This document shows, piece after piece, positions 35,090-45,762 of a stretch of 64,000 nucleotides of DNA. Made by a program: the position numbers and the translations under genes. The notes under the pieces are model-generated. The model did not search any database and was not told where the DNA came from. It worked only from the letters and a program-made list of their open reading frames with translations. The DNA lies in assembly GCA_963931865.1 (NCBI GenBank), contig OZ007512.1:14092762-14156761 (forward strand). The letters run 5' to 3'. Positions within the stretch are counted from its first letter, which is position 1; each line of letters opens with the position of its first letter. Source of the stretch: Axinella damicornis. Lineage: Eukaryota; Porifera; Demospongiae; Axinellida; Axinellidae.

Positions 35090-35324
35090 ACTACTCTAAC
35101 CTTTCAGTTCTTTCGCTGCTCTGCAATGTAGCCTTCCAAAAATTCCACTGGGATTACACGATCATTTTTGTGAACTCGTTGGCAATGGCCCGCAAATCCA
35201 CGGAAGCTGAAGAATTGAGTTTTGGTATTTTGGTTAAGGCACCCCTAGTGACTCTGTACATGCCACTCTGTGAGTTCAAATTTGCCGATGGTTATGTCTG
35301 CACCTGTTTCTGTGTGTGCATGGT

Positions 35325-35330
<6 letters not shown>
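35090..35330 (-). pseudogene. Zinc-finger module Z2 with a truncated E2 module in front
   Basis: The second half of the finger is open: GCLNQNTKTQFFSFRGFAGH, CQRVHKNDRVIPVEFLEGYI, AEQRKN and stop (35,108-35,250), giving C-x17-H-x4-H. The CPH half-exon is missing. In its place lies an E2 fragment (HTQKQV...GKFELTEWH) with a deletion that shifts the frame. The acceptor before GC is kept (CACTAG). Confidence 0.6.

Positions 35331-35356
<26 letters not shown>
35318..35356. repeat. Poly-G tract
   Basis: About 35 G residues. On the minus strand this is the poly-C/CCCACC stretch that precedes every E2 module. Confidence 0.95.
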
Positions 35357-35357
<1 letters not shown>

Positions 35358-35630
35358 GTGTGGTGTGGGATGTGTGTGTGGGGGGTGTGAGGTGGTGGGG
35401 GTGTGGGATATGTGAGGGGTGTGAGATGTGTGGTGTGGTAGACTGGTCTTGTAATGCCCGTTACCCTCTCTAACATTTTCCGACACCACCTCTTGCACGT
35501 CAAGTGCCGATAAAAGCCCTTTATGGAGCAATTGGGCAGCCGCTTTCTGATGGAGGAAGGAAGGACAGAGGGAGGGGGAGGGTGTGTGAGAGGGAAGGAG
35601 GGACATCACAACTGTTGTTCAAGGGCTCAG

Positions 35631-35705
35631 TTGCTAAACGTGGAGCAGCTAGTCCCTTCTTAAAGGTATATGCAGCAAGGAAGGAAGGGAAGAAGCTTAA
35701 GGGAA
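35631..35705 (-). pseudogene. Partial E3-like module
   Basis: Reads AAYTFKKGLAA on the minus strand, matching the start of the diverged E3 copy at 50,288, then diverges. Confidence 0.4.
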
Positions 35706-35876
35706 GGAGAGAGGGGAGGGAGGGAGAGAGGGAGACGGAGAGGGAAATGGGAGGGAGTCGGAGGGTGTGTGAGAGGGAAGGAGGGAGCTAGTACATCACA
35801 ACTGATAGGAGTTAAAAGGGTCAGTAGCTAAACATGGAGCAGCTTGTCTCCCTCCACCACAGGCAGCAGCAAAACT

Positions 35877-36000
35877 TACTTTGGCCGACGTTCTCGGCTT
35901 TCTTGAAAACCATTCATCAGCCAGCATGGCCCACTCGGTGAGCTCAAACCTCCCCACAGTTATGTCCACCCAGTGCGCCTGTGTCTGTGTGTGCATGGTG
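35877..36000 (-). CDS. E2 module exon, copy A
   Basis: Reads MHTQTQAHWVDITVGRFELT, EWAMLADEWFSRKPRTSAK to a GTAAGT donor. It is preceded by CCCCCACCATGCACACACAG, a plausible acceptor. Together with E1 at 36,259 it forms the 5'-to-3' order E1-E2 on the minus strand. Function unknown. The sequence is aromatic and mixed-charge, with no catalytic motif. Confidence 0.55.
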
Positions 36001-36258
36001 GGGGTGGGGGGTGTGTGAGGAGGTGTGTGGGCAACGTGTGAGGAGGTGGGAGGTGTGTTTGGGGGATGAGTGAGGAAGTGGGGATTGTGTGAGGAGGGGT
36101 GGGAGCTGTGAAAGTTAGTTGGCTGAAAGACCATGAAGTTGCTGAAAGACCCTTTAGATATTTAGCATGTATATTCTCGGCTATCTACTTTGTATAACTT
36201 TATTGTCTAAGTGATTTACTTTGTATAACTGCGTTTATTCTCTGAGTGATTTGCGCTG

Positions 36259-36501
36259 TTAAGTAATCATTTCAATCCCTGTGGTGAGAATGTGCCGTGG
36301 CATGCACTCGGCATTCACGTGATGAAAGCTGTCGGTTGTCTCCTTGATGTGTAACCAAGCATGATTGAGTGGTGGAGTCGGTGGTAATGGCTTGCGTGAA
36401 ACTTTCAGCCTGCACAAGTGGCACGTGTTATTGTATGCCAGGTGTATAGACTGCAGTTGCTCAGGCTTGGTGGCTGATGATGCAGTTGGGCAATCAGCCA
36501 T
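36259..36501 (-). CDS. E1 module exon, copy A (candidate gene start)
   Basis: Begins MADCPTASSATKPEQLQSIH and has NNTCHLCRLK (C-x2-C), then HIKETTDSFHHVNAECMPRH, a set of Cys and His residues that could bind zinc. The frame is open for 80 codons. Near-identical copies lie at 37,730-37,960 and 39,290-39,515, and a truncated one at 44,115-44,290. I do not recognise the domain. Confidence 0.5.
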   Translation of the reverse strand: MADCPTASSATKPEQLQSIHLAYNNTCHLCRLKVSRKPLPPTPPLNHAWLHIKETTDSFHHVNAECMPRHILTTGIEMIT

Positions 36502-36679
36502 GTCAGAATGATAAAGAGGACCTCACTTGGGGACTCGGACCGAGATGAAATAATATTATAGTTATGCAGCTAAAGCAGAATTGGCTGCTAACCATGTAGT
36601 GTACTACCATAGCCATCGCTAACTTTGCAGTGCAAATGTTATTTGCGGATGCTGATCTACCCTGGACAAGCTACGGGAG

Positions 36680-36808
36680 ACTCACCATGTGTGGGTGCCT
36701 GAAACTTCCTGCTTACGTACTTGTGGCCCCTTTTTTTACCTCTTCGGGAGGCCAACCCTGGAAATGCCTTTTCCAGGCCTCTTCTTAGGGTATGTGTAGC
36801 ATCTTGCT
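36680..36808 (-). CDS. E3 module exon, copy B
   Basis: Reads QDATHTLRRGLEKAFPGLAS, RRGKKRGHKYVSRKFQAPTH after a CTCTCTCAG acceptor. Open throughout. Confidence 0.5.
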
Positions 36809-36934
36809 GAGAGAGGGAGGGAGGAATGGAGGGGAGGGAGTCGGAGGGTGTGTGAGAGGAAAAGTACATCACAACTGTTAGGAGTTAAAAGGGTCAGTTG
36901 CTAAGCATGGAGCAGCTTGTCTCCCTCCACCACA

Positions 36935-37060
36935 GGCAGCAGCAACTTAATGTTCGAGGCTTTTTCGCAAACCACTCCTCAGCAATCACATCCCACTCAG
37001 TGAGCTCAAACCTCCCCGCAGTTATGTCCACCCAGTGCGCCTGTGTCTGTGTGTGCATGG
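36935..37060 (-). CDS. E2 module exon, copy B
   Basis: Reads MHTQTQAHWVDITAGRFELT, EWDVIAEEWFAKKPRT. The end lacks the SAK-GTAAGT donor seen in copy A, because about 15 bases are missing. Confidence 0.5.
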
Positions 37061-37164
37061 TGGGGGTGGGGGCGTGTGAGGGGGTGTCTAGTTTACATTG
37101 CTGAGCGCACATTAGTGTGAGGTTAATAAAACAAGTGGTGTATTTTGTTCATAACACAAGCAAT

Positions 37165-37320
37165 GTTCTTGAAACGAGCCATCCTTACAAAGTTTTTCAC
37201 TATGGTGTACACGTCGGCAATGGCCCGAAACTGAAGTATGGAGCTTTTGGAGCTTTGGTAGTTTGATTAAGGCACACCTAGTGACTCTGTACGTGCCACT
37301 CTGAGTTCAAATTTACATCA
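37165..37320 (-). pseudogene. Zinc-finger module Z3, broken
   Basis: CLNQTTKAP(KAP)YFSF is kept with a small duplication, but the GFAG part is deleted and the frame is lost before both histidines. It is part of a local direct duplication with Z4 (37,325-37,560), including the same flanking GCTGAGCGCACATTAGTGTG. Confidence 0.6.
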
Positions 37321-37404
37321 CATTATTTGACAGTAGTTTACATTGCTGAGCGCACATTAGTGTGAGGTTAATAAAACAAGTGGTGTATTTTGTTCATAAC
37401 ACAA

Positions 37405-37570
37405 GCAATGTTCTTGAAACGAGCCATCCTTACAAAGTTTTTTGCTATGGTGTACACGTCGGCAATGGCCTGCGAATCCCCGAAACTGAAATATGGAGCT
37501 TTGGTAGTTTGATTAAGGCACACCTAGTGACTCTGTACGTGCCACTCTGTGAGTTCAAATTTACATCACA
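37405..37570 (-). pseudogene. Zinc-finger module Z4, frameshifted
   Basis: CLNQTTKAPYFSF is followed by a one-base loss relative to Z2. The finger histidines (GHCRRVH) are therefore read only in another frame. Confidence 0.6.
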
Positions 37571-37729
37571 TTATTTGACAGTAGTTTACATTGCTGAGCG
37601 CACATTGGTGTGAGGTTAATAAAACAAGTGGTGTATTTTGTTCATAACACAAGCAATGTTCTTGAAACGAGCCATCCTTACAAAGTTTTTTGCTCACCAG
37701 CTTGGTGTTTAGCATTGGGATGGCTCTCT

Positions 37730-37960
37730 TTCAATCCCTGTGGTGAGAATGTACCGTGTCATGCACTCGGGATTCACGTGGTGAAAGCTGTCAGTCGTCT
37801 CCTTGATGTGTAACCAAAGCATGATTGAGTGGTGGAGTCGGTGGTAATGGCTTGCGTGAAACTTTCAGCCGGCACAAGTGGCACGTGTTATTGTATGCCA
37901 GGTGTATAGACTGCAGTTGCTCGGGCTTGGTGGCTGATGATGCAGTTGGGCAATCAGCCA
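37730..37960 (-). CDS. E1 module exon, copy B
   Basis: Nearly identical to copy A at 36,259, including the flanking TGTCAGGATGATAAAGAGGA leader and the following AATATTATAGTTATGCAGC. It carries an extra base in ACCAAAGCATGATT, so the frame may be shifted after HAW. Confidence 0.4.
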
Positions 37961-38154
37961 TGTCAGGATGATAAAGAGGACCTCACTTGGGGACTCGGAC
38001 CTAGATGAAATAATATTATAGTTATGCAGCTAAAGCAGAATTGGCTGCTAACCATGTAGTATAGCCATCGCTAACTTTGCCGTGCAAATGTTATTTGCGG
38101 ATGAAGCAAGATTAAAGCACAAGGCAAGCTACACTGTAAGGCTGATCTACCCTG

Positions 38155-38295
38155 GACAAGACCCACCCTGAGTGGGTGCCTGAAATATTCTGCTGATGTA
38201 TTTCTGGCCCCTTTTTTCACCTCCCAGGGAGGCCAACCCTGGAAATGCCTTTTGCAGGCCTTTTCTCAGCGTATACAAAGCATCTTCCTGAGAGA
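38155..38295 (-). CDS. E3 module exon, copy C
   Basis: Reads QEDALYTLRKGLQKAFPGLA, SLGGEKRGQKYISRIFQAPT after CTCTCTCAG. Open throughout. Confidence 0.5.
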
Positions 38296-38299
38296 GGGA

Positions 38300-38805
38300 G
38301 GGAGGAATGGAGGGGAGGGAGTCGGAGGATGTGTGAGAGGGAAGGAGGGAGCTAGTACATAGCCACACGGAAAACTGGACTCTCAGCTAGTGGGGAACTT
38401 TGCACTTGGTTTCAAGCACATTTTCAACGTTGAGGTTATATTACTACTACGTAGCATGACAGTCTACGTAGCATGACAGTTAATTCTTAAGTTGTATTAG
38501 ACTAAGTCCCAAATTGTGTAAGGAAAGCATGCACCGAGCACAAAGAGTCTTGGACAGTTCATGAACTTCTTGACCTTCCATTTGCTTCGAGCTCTCCCAA
38601 CACTTGCTCTTTTCCTTCATGCTCCCCGATGTAGTCGGTGATTGCTATTAGCAAGAACATAGCTCACATTAGACATAGTTCACTTTGGTCAGGAAAGAAT
38701 GACTCAGTACAGCCTCCAACTCTGTAAACAAACTCAGAGGATGTTTTTTCTCTTCACTTCCTTGGGTCCTAGGTTTCTGAGGCTATAGCAACTAATATTA
38801 AGGGA
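38300..38805. other. Intermodule stretch, nothing clearly supported
   Basis: Unique sequence with a CTACGTAGCATGACAGT direct repeat (38,449-38,481). No supported exon. Confidence 0.4.
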
Positions 38806-38809
38806 GGGT

Positions 38810-38910
38810 GATGTATTTATGCCCCCTTTTATCCCCTTCAAGGGAGGCCAACCCAGGAAAGGCCTTTTCCAGGCCTCTTTTTAGGGTTTGCTTAGCATCT
38901 TCCTGAGAGA
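38810..38910 (-). CDS. E3 module exon, copy D
   Basis: Reads QEDAKQTLKRGLEKAFPGLA, SLEGDKRGHKYI and then leaves the consensus, so it may be truncated. Confidence 0.4.
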
Positions 38911-39034
38911 GGGAGGGAGGAATGGAGGGGAGGGAGTCGGAGGGTGTGTGAGAGGAAAAGTACATCACAACTGTTAGGAGTTAAAAGGGTCAGTTGCTAA
39001 ACATGGAACAGCTTGTCTCCCTCCACCACAGGCA

Positions 39035-39165
39035 GCAGCAACTTACTTTGGCTGAAGTTCTTGGCTTTCTTGAAAACCATTCTTCAGCAATCACATCCCA
39101 CTCAGTGAGCTCAAACCTCCCCGCGGTTATGTCCACCCAGTGCACCTGTGTCTGTGTGTGCACGG
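39035..39165 (-). CDS. E2 module exon, copy C
   Basis: Reads VHTQTQVHWVDITAGRFELT, EWDVIAEEWFSRKPRTSAK to GTAAGT. The start is TGC ACA instead of ATG CAC, so ATG is not needed and the piece is an internal exon. Confidence 0.5.
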
Positions 39166-39239
39166 TGGGGGTGGGGGCGTGTGAGGGGGTGTCTAGTTTA
39201 CATTGCTGAGCGCACATTAGTGTGAGGTTAATAAAACAA

Positions 39240-39515
39240 GTGGTGTATTTTGTTCATAACACAAGCAATGTTCTTGAAACTCTCTTTCAGTCCCTGTGGT
39301 GAGAATGTACCGTGTCATGCACTCGGGATTCACGTGATGAAAGCTGTCAGTTGTCTCCTTGATGTGTACCAAGCATGATTGAGTTGTGGAGTTGGTGGTA
39401 ATGGCTTGTGTGAAACTTTCAGCCGGCACAAGTGGCACGTGTTATTGTATGCCAGGTGTATAGACTGCAGTTGCTCGGGCTTGGTGGCTGATGATGCAGT
39501 TGGGCAATCAGCCAT
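39240..39515 (-). CDS. E1 module exon, copy C, with extension
   Basis: Starts like copy A (MADCPTASSATKPEQLQSIH). A one-base difference near HAW separates it from the frame of the second half, HIKETTDSFHHVNPECMTRY, which continues to ERXFQEHCLCYEQNTPLVLL. The same extension follows Z4 at 37,340-37,400, which indicates module recombination. Confidence 0.4.
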
Positions 39516-39519
39516 GTCA

Positions 39520-40520
39520 GGATGATAAAGAGGACCTCACTTGGGGACTCGGACCTAGATGAAATAATATTATAGTTATGCAGCTAAAGCAGAATTGGCT
39601 GCTAACCATGTAGTATAGCCATCACTAACTTTGCAGTGCAAATGTTATTTGCGGGTGAAGCAAGACTGTGAATATTAAAGCACAAGGCAATTCACACTGC
39701 AAGTCTTCATCAATAGTGCTTGTTCACAAAGTGTGCACATGGAGGTGCTGCACTGTTGTTCGTAAAGATGGCTCTTGCTATGTACACGACTGCCTCAATA
39801 TGCCCTCCAGCTCATTCTCTTCCAGCTTCGATACAACAAGCTGGGCCAATTTATTCTCTTCCAGCTTCGATACAAGAAACTGGGCCAGTTTATGAGCATG
39901 AGGTGGGGCCAAATGTTACCAATAATAGGAATAGAAAAAAACAGCCGAAACAATAGCCATGATGTCTGTGAAGTACATAGATCGTGAGAAAACTAGCTGT
40001 CATCTCGAAGCATGAAGTTTCCAAATGCACTGCGTGTCCTGTTCTTGATGGGACTCTGAGGTCATGAAGAGGTACTTCAGTCAGGTAGACATAGAGCAGT
40101 TTTTTTTCCTATTTGATTGACTCCATTTCGATGGGTCTATGTGGCGAGATTTCAATTTTTTTCGCCTGACTGACAGACGACTGACTGACAGACAAAACCG
40201 ATTGCTTAACCCCGCTTCGCACATGCGCGCGTGGGGTAACAACAGTTGTAGGCTTGTAGCCCATGCAAAACAATCAATCAATCAATCAATCAATGTTAAG
40301 GAAGGGGTTATACAGAGGTTGAATAACCTATCAGGGTACTCCCCAACAAAAAAAGGAAAAAAAAAGATGAATAATGAAAGCACTGTGAGTACGGACAAAA
40401 ATTATGCATACAGAACTTAACGACAGTACAGCAACTGGGCAGGTTACTAAACAACACAAATAGGATTAGAATAGACAATGCTACAAAAACAAATATGAAG
40501 AAAGTAAATACCGGGCAAGA
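39520..40520. other. Intergenic, repeats only
   Basis: It contains a 34-base direct repeat TTCTCTTCCAGCTTCGATAC (39,815 and 39,855) and an (ATCA)n run at 40,270-40,294. Open frames here lack splice support. Confidence 0.4.
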
Positions 40521-40521
40521 C

Positions 40522-40827
40522 TTAGTACTGACTATACTTACTACAGCCATGCATGTTCCTGCGGAGGAGGTTGAGGATCAAGGTTGCTTTGCTTGCTGAA
40601 TTGGCAACTTGGTCTCCCCATTTCAGCTTTTGGTTGATAATGATGCCCAGGTACTTGAAGGAATCCACCTGACTTAGGGGGACATCGTTTATCCAATACT
40701 GGATCAATGGTGGTGATCTTTTGTTAGAAATGCAGATGGCCTTGCATTTGCGGAGGTTCAAGTGTAATTGCCATATCTGAGTCCCAGGAAGTGCTTTTGA
40801 ACACACAAGTTTCACCAATCCTCTCAC
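40522..40827 (-). mobile_element. Non-LTR retrotransposon reverse transcriptase fragment
   Basis: Reads WQLHLNLRKCKAICISNKRS, INDVPLSQVDSFKYLGIIIN, QKLKWGDQVANSASKATLIL, NLLRRNMHGCS, the characteristic C-terminal part of LINE reverse transcriptases (KYLG, LKW, KA...L..LRRN). The catalytic YxDD is not present. It adjoins the last coiled-coil exon of the next gene. Confidence 0.9.
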
Positions 40828-42273
40828 CTAAACACTAGTACTTCAAGGTCGAGGACCTGCTTCTCCAGTTTTCTTATCGTCTCCTGCAGTTATGCATGGA
40901 GAAGAGGATGTACAGTGCGTATTCTATTAAGACAATGCTCGTAACTCCATGACGATGAGAGATGAGTACCTGCTTGTCAGAGAGCAAGTCTTCCTCTCCT
41001 GCTGCCATTAGGAGTAGCTCCCCCCTTAGGCTGCTGACACAGCACTCCTGTGAGCGTTGTCCTCTCCTCCTCTTCTTCCCTCCCATCCGCAGTTGACATT
41101 TCCAGCTGCAATGTTTTAAGTTCTGCTTTGAGGTTACTCACACTGCTCTCCTGTGAGGGCAGGCCAGGGGGGAGACGCTAAGCACCTATTATAAACAAGG
41201 TAGAACTAAGTAACAGACTAGATAACATGGAGACGGTCACCTCAGCTGCCGATCTCAGCTGATGATATATCATATATGCTGTGCAATTCCTGCAATATGC
41301 TGCACAATCAGTTACCTTAACGTCCACCAGCAGAATTTCACCTGAACTATAGTGCCTGTTGGCCAGCTCCAGCATAAATCTGCAGGAAGAGTATTTGACT
41401 ATATATAAAGTAGCAGTGCTATATAATAAAGACAGTAAATGTTCGGAACACACAAGTTTCACCCATCCTCTCACCTATACACTAGTTCTTCGAGGTCGAG
41501 GACCTCCTTTTCGAGTTTTCTTATTATCTCCTACAGAGTGCAGTTATGCATGGAGAAGAGGATGTACAGTGCGTATTCTATTAAGACCATGCTCGTAACT
41601 CCATGACAATGAGAGATGAGTACCTGCTTGTCAGAGAGTAGTTTCCTCTCTTCCGCTTCCCTCCCATCCGCAGACATTGCAAGCTGCAATGTTTTAAGTT
41701 CTGCTTTGAGGTTACTCACACTGCTCTCCTGTGAGGGCAGGCCAAGGGGATGGGCTAAGCACCTATTATAAACAAGGTAGAACTAAGTAACAGACTAGAT
41801 AACATGGAGACGGTCACCTCAGCTGGGCAGGAGCCTGGGATGAGGCTACATAAAGTAGTGGTTCAAGTATCGAGTTTATACCTCCAGAGTGGTCTTGGCC
41901 TCCACCAACTCGTCCTTCTCCACCATTATCAAGGAGAGGGCAGATTCTTGAACTTTCAGCTGAGCCTGTGCAGGGATGCAACACTTTATAATCATATATG
42001 CTGTGCAATTCCTGTCAATATGCTGCACAATAAGTTACCTTAACATCCACCAGCAGAATTTCAGTAGAAACATAGTGCCTGTCGGCAAGCTCCAGCAAAG
42101 AAGAGTATTTGACTATATATAAAGTAGCAGTTCTTACACAAAAATAAATAATAAAGACAGTAAATGTTCGGAAGTCTTCTTCGATATCATGCAGGTAGAT
42201 GCTTAGTGAATGGAACTTAACAACTTGCAATCTCAAGGGAACTGAATTCACCAACCTGTGCACGTGAAGCCAT
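40828..42273 (-). CDS. Coiled-coil gene with tandemly duplicated exon block
   Basis: Exons in phase: 42252-42273 (MASRAQV), 42039-42112, 41882-41965, 41624-41728, 41475-41530, 41316-41379, 40970-41047 and 40828-40883. The block LLELADRHYVSTEILLVDVK / ESSVSNLKAELKTLQL...LLSDKQ / EIIRKLEKEVLDLEELVYR is repeated as FMLELANRHYSSGEILLVDV / ECCVSSLRGELLLMAAGEED / ETIRKLEKQVLDLEVLVFR. The AQLKVQES exon occurs only in the first block. In the second block a local duplication (41,047-41,150) gives two candidate acceptors, and only the downstream one stays open. All of it is heptad-type coiled coil. The gene runs into the LINE fragment after the last donor, so the 3' end is missing or lost. The family was not recognised. 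Confidence 0.65.
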
Positions 42274-42466
42274 GGCAGTATTATCAGATGGCGATGGCAC
42301 AGTTGTCCGACGTTCTGCTCCAGACTGTTCTTCTGCCGCGGCGATGCCTATATATAGCGGTCGATCGCTCCTAACAATCCCAGGATCAGAGAAGACGTAA
42401 TAATGGCATAGATAATCGCAATCATCGTTCGTAAGTTTTCATCTGGCATCCTGGGAGGTTATTTTG

Positions 42467-42603
42467 GGCCGGCCAGTTTAGATATGACGGCCAGTTCTTC
42501 CATGAACTTGTTTTGATTTTCTAATCTTTGTTTCAGTGTACGATTGTCGTGCTGCAGCTCGAGTACCTCTGCGCCCTGCTGGTGAACCGGCAAAACTCTT
42601 TAG
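42467..42603 (-). CDS. Terminal coiled-coil exon of an upstream gene
   Basis: After a possible acceptor at TCTAAAG the minus strand reads LPVHQQGAEVLELQHDNRTL, KQRLENQNKFMEELAVISKL, AGPK and TAA. It is a helical heptad sequence on the same strand, 190 bases upstream of the MASRAQ start. The partner exon further upstream was not found. Confidence 0.45.
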
Positions 42604-43035
42604 ACAGACCTCTTAGACATTCATACCCAGCTGCTGACGCAGGCATTAGTGCAGCTGTTGTATGCAGTAGTGGCATATTGCAAATAAATAGTCATAGCAC
42701 ACTGAATGGCAGAAGGCAGCTCAATTGCTTTATTTCAGGGACTTTCCCCTGCTAATCCCTCAAAACCCATTGAGCTCAATGTACCCATGGGGTGGTCAAC
42801 GCCACAGACAGTAAATGTACACCAACAATATGTTACTGTGGGGCCCAGGGTGGGTTGGGTCACTATCAACTTCATTTACGTCAGGTGTGCATCCTGATAC
42901 CTTTTCAGGCGATCGGGACTTGGGGGTGGGGGTAATTGTGTTCATGTCCTCAAAACAAAGTGCCTTGTCTCTGATACCTGCAAGAATTCACATAATATAC
43001 AGAGAAGCCAGTGAACCACATCTCCAGGGACCACG

Positions 43036-43300
43036 TTTTTCTGTGTGTTTTGCTTTATGGTGTCGCCACAAGCCAGTGCCCGAATACCTCCGTTTATTGG
43101 TTTGCTGATTCCGGCAGCCCTAAGTTGAAAGAACATCTGAGATTCCTGAGAGCTGCATCATATCATACACCACCTAGCAGATCTTTTGCCCTCAAACATC
43201 CTAGTGAGTGGACCTGATTGTACACATCTAGAAACATGATATACTTGTGTATCACGGCTTACGTGTGGGCAAGAAACACCTTTGCCAAGCTCTCCATTTG
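43036..43300 (-). CDS. Split zinc-finger module Z5
   Basis: First half near 43,264-43,300: ELGKGVSCPH before GTAAGC. Second half near 43,037-43,127 after AACTTAG: GCRNQQTNKRRYSGTGLWRH then HKAKHTEKRGPWRCGSLASL. Spliced, the finger is C-x3-C-x17-H-x4-H, with the same intron position and phase as Z1 and Z6. The sequence is much diverged from the others, so the spacing is conserved while the residues are not. Confidence 0.55.
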
Positions 43301-43684
43301 GGCAGAGTTGAAATATCCATATAGTGTCAAGGGACAAATATTCTTACGTGTTGCAAAAGGTTTCTCTGTTGTTTTTGTAGAGACCTGTTGTTGGCCTTTG
43401 GCAATTCTATGGAGTGGTGGTCACTGTTGTCATGGTGACTGTTTGTTGTTGGTGGTCTGCAGTGAGTACCCAAGGTTGGATAAATATCGGCAGACGTTTT
43501 GTGTACGAAAATTTATCAAACAATTTTGTAACCCGTTGCCCCAATCCCCAATCCATCAAAAGTGAAGTGGACCTGATTGTACATACTCACTCCGGTCGTT
43601 TAATGTGGATCTTCATGACCGCTCAGCTGTGTGAGCAGTATCACATAAGCATGCAGGCGATCACATGACTATTTTCTTTGTAGG

Positions 43685-43870
43685 GCCTGAATGAGTGTGG
43701 AAATCCCCACTTTGAGCATTCTATCAGCAGTAGGGCACAAACATTCTGTAGAATTACTTCATAGTTTGCATTGAACCGCAGAGGGCAGCACTTAACACAA
43801 GATAGTGAACTCGCTTACATGTACAACATTTGTGCGAACTAGCAATTAACACATGTATCCTACGACTGAA
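43685..43870. repeat. Dispersed repeat, copy 1 of 3
   Basis: The block ATTACTTCATAGTTTGCATT and GAACCGCAGAGGGCAGCACT recurs at 45,598-45,760 and 47,570-47,642. At 47.6 kb it forms the 3' side of a BED-finger coding stretch, so these are transposon fragments. Confidence 0.75.
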
Positions 43871-44114
43871 CTCACTGACAGTTTCTCTTCCATCTTCCAT
43901 GAAACGGGCCATCTTCCTCCTCTTCCTTCCCTTGGCCCACTCCCAGACTTGAGTGCATATGCAAGCATATGCAAGCTTGTTTCTGTGTGTGCAAGGTGGG
44001 GGTGGGGGATGTGTATATTCTCAGCTATCTACTTTGTATAACTTTATTGTCTAAGTGAAATGCTTTGTATAACTGCGTTTATTCTCTGTGTGATTTGCGC
44101 TGTTAAGTAATCAT

Positions 44115-44290
44115 TTCAATCCCTGTGGTGAGAATGTGCTGTGGCATGCACTCGGGATTCACGTGATGAAAGCTGTCGGTTGTCTCCTTGATGTGTAACC
44201 AGGCATGATTGAGTGGTGGAGTCGGTGGTAATGGCTTGTGTGAAACTTTCAGCCGGCACAAGTGGCACGTGTTATTGTATGCCAGGCAAC
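44115..44290 (-). pseudogene. E1 module, truncated copy D
   Basis: Matches copies A-C from TGGCACGTGTTATTGTATGC onward (YNNTCHLCRLKVSHKPLPPT...) but the first 35 codons are replaced by an unrelated sequence with a duplicated ACAGTTCTACGCCCTC block (44,302 and 44,341). Confidence 0.55.
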
Positions 44291-44459
44291 TGAGGCCATC
44301 ACACAGTTCTACGCCCTCGCCTTGCCAGCTCTTTCATATACAGTTCTACGCCCTCACCTTGCCAGCTCTTTCATGTACTTTACTATTAGGGAGTGAAGAT
44401 TACATGTGTTAATTCAATTCTCAATTCCAAATCAAACCGTAGCAATTTCAAACTTACAA

Positions 44460-45030
44460 CTCATTTCTGCTGGTATCAGGTATCTTTGCCGATGCCTTCT
44501 AACTTTGTGCTTGTGGAATCCTGATTTTGAATATCCCCTTTTCTTTGTGAAAAGGTTGAGGCATCCCTAAGTTGATCACAGAATGAGAGCCTAGGAGCTG
44601 CAGACTCCAATCGTACGTACACCACGCTAGCAGATCATGTGCTCTCACAAACATCCCAGTGAGTGCGACTCCATGCATGAGTGCACTTAAGGTCGCGGGC
44701 TAACCGTTGCAGTGGAATAATTAAATCGCAAGTTGTACTCGCGCAAAACATCACAGAGCTGGCACAAACCTATAAATTTGACTACCTTTTAGCTCTACTT
44801 ACAGGAGAGAGATCCTTTCTACTTTCTTCACACATCTGTGAGCCGTATTCTGTACACAGCGGCTAGTACATACAGTAAAACCAGCGCTATGAAAGTGAAT
44901 TCAAATAGCTTCGCAAAGACTAACCTGCGACCTTAATGTGTGAGCATTCACACTCCTAATCATGTCGGTATCACTTGATGCATATAAGTATCACAGCTTA
45001 CATATGGGCAGGAGAGTCTTTGAAAATGAT
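44460..45030 (-). CDS. Split zinc-finger module Z6
   Basis: First half near 45,005-45,030: QRLSCPY before GTAAGC. Second half near 44,455-44,568 after AACTTAG: GCLNLFTKKRGYSKSGFHKH then KVRRHRQRYLIPAEMS. Spliced: C-x3-C-x17-H-x4-H. RYLIPAEM parallels RVIPVEFLE of Z2. The intron between the halves is about 440 bases. Confidence 0.55.
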
Positions 45031-45035
45031 GTACG

Positions 45036-45510
45036 AACTTGGCCCGGTAGGCAAGGGTGGAGACTGTGTAGCCCTAATATGAAGGAAGGAAATTGTGTTC
45101 AAGTCTGCAGAACTTGAAAGCAACCAAAATCATAAATGAGCTAGTGAAATACTTCAGTGCGAGTCAAGCACCTTCACCAAACCCATGGCTTGGTATGTGC
45201 TATGTGCCTTCAGGGCCTTTGCCAACATGGAAGTCATACTTGTACACATATAGAACGGATTAACGAGATTCCCACTACTATCTAGGAAACCTCAGCCAAG
45301 GGAATGGGCTTGGCAGAATCAGCGGGGAAAGAAGATAATAATTATTAGTAGTTGTCATTGGGCCGTATACTGTTGAAAATCAAGTCACCATAGAACCTCT
45401 GAAATCATTGCAGGGCTACACTTGTGCTACTTCACTATCTACCTTAATTACAGATGGTACAGCAAATACAAGTTTTAGCTACCACCATTAATTATTACGC
45501 CTGTATGCTT
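45036..45510. other. Stretch without a supported gene
   Basis: Intronic or intergenic, no recognised repeat. Confidence 0.4.
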
Positions 45511-45511
45511 T

Positions 45512-45597
45512 AGGGCCTGAATGAGTAGAGTATAGTCATCTAATCGACTGAAAGGCTGTTGACTACATTTCTTGCATGTCAACTAGTCGAGAGGACA
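45512..45597. mobile_element. Partial hAT-like element related to 18,838
   Basis: AGGGCCTGAATGAG, then TGTTGACTACATTTCTTGCA and TGTCAACTAGTCGAGAGG match the left third of 18,838-19,128. Confidence 0.65.
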
Positions 45598-45762
45598 GGC
45601 ACAAACATTCTGTAGAATTACTTCATAGTTTGCATTGAACCGCAGAGGGCAGCACTTAACACAAGATAGTGAACTCGCTTACATGCACAACATTTGTGCG
45701 AACTAGCAATTAACACATGTATCCTACGACTGAACTCACTGACAGTTTCTCTTCCATCTTTC

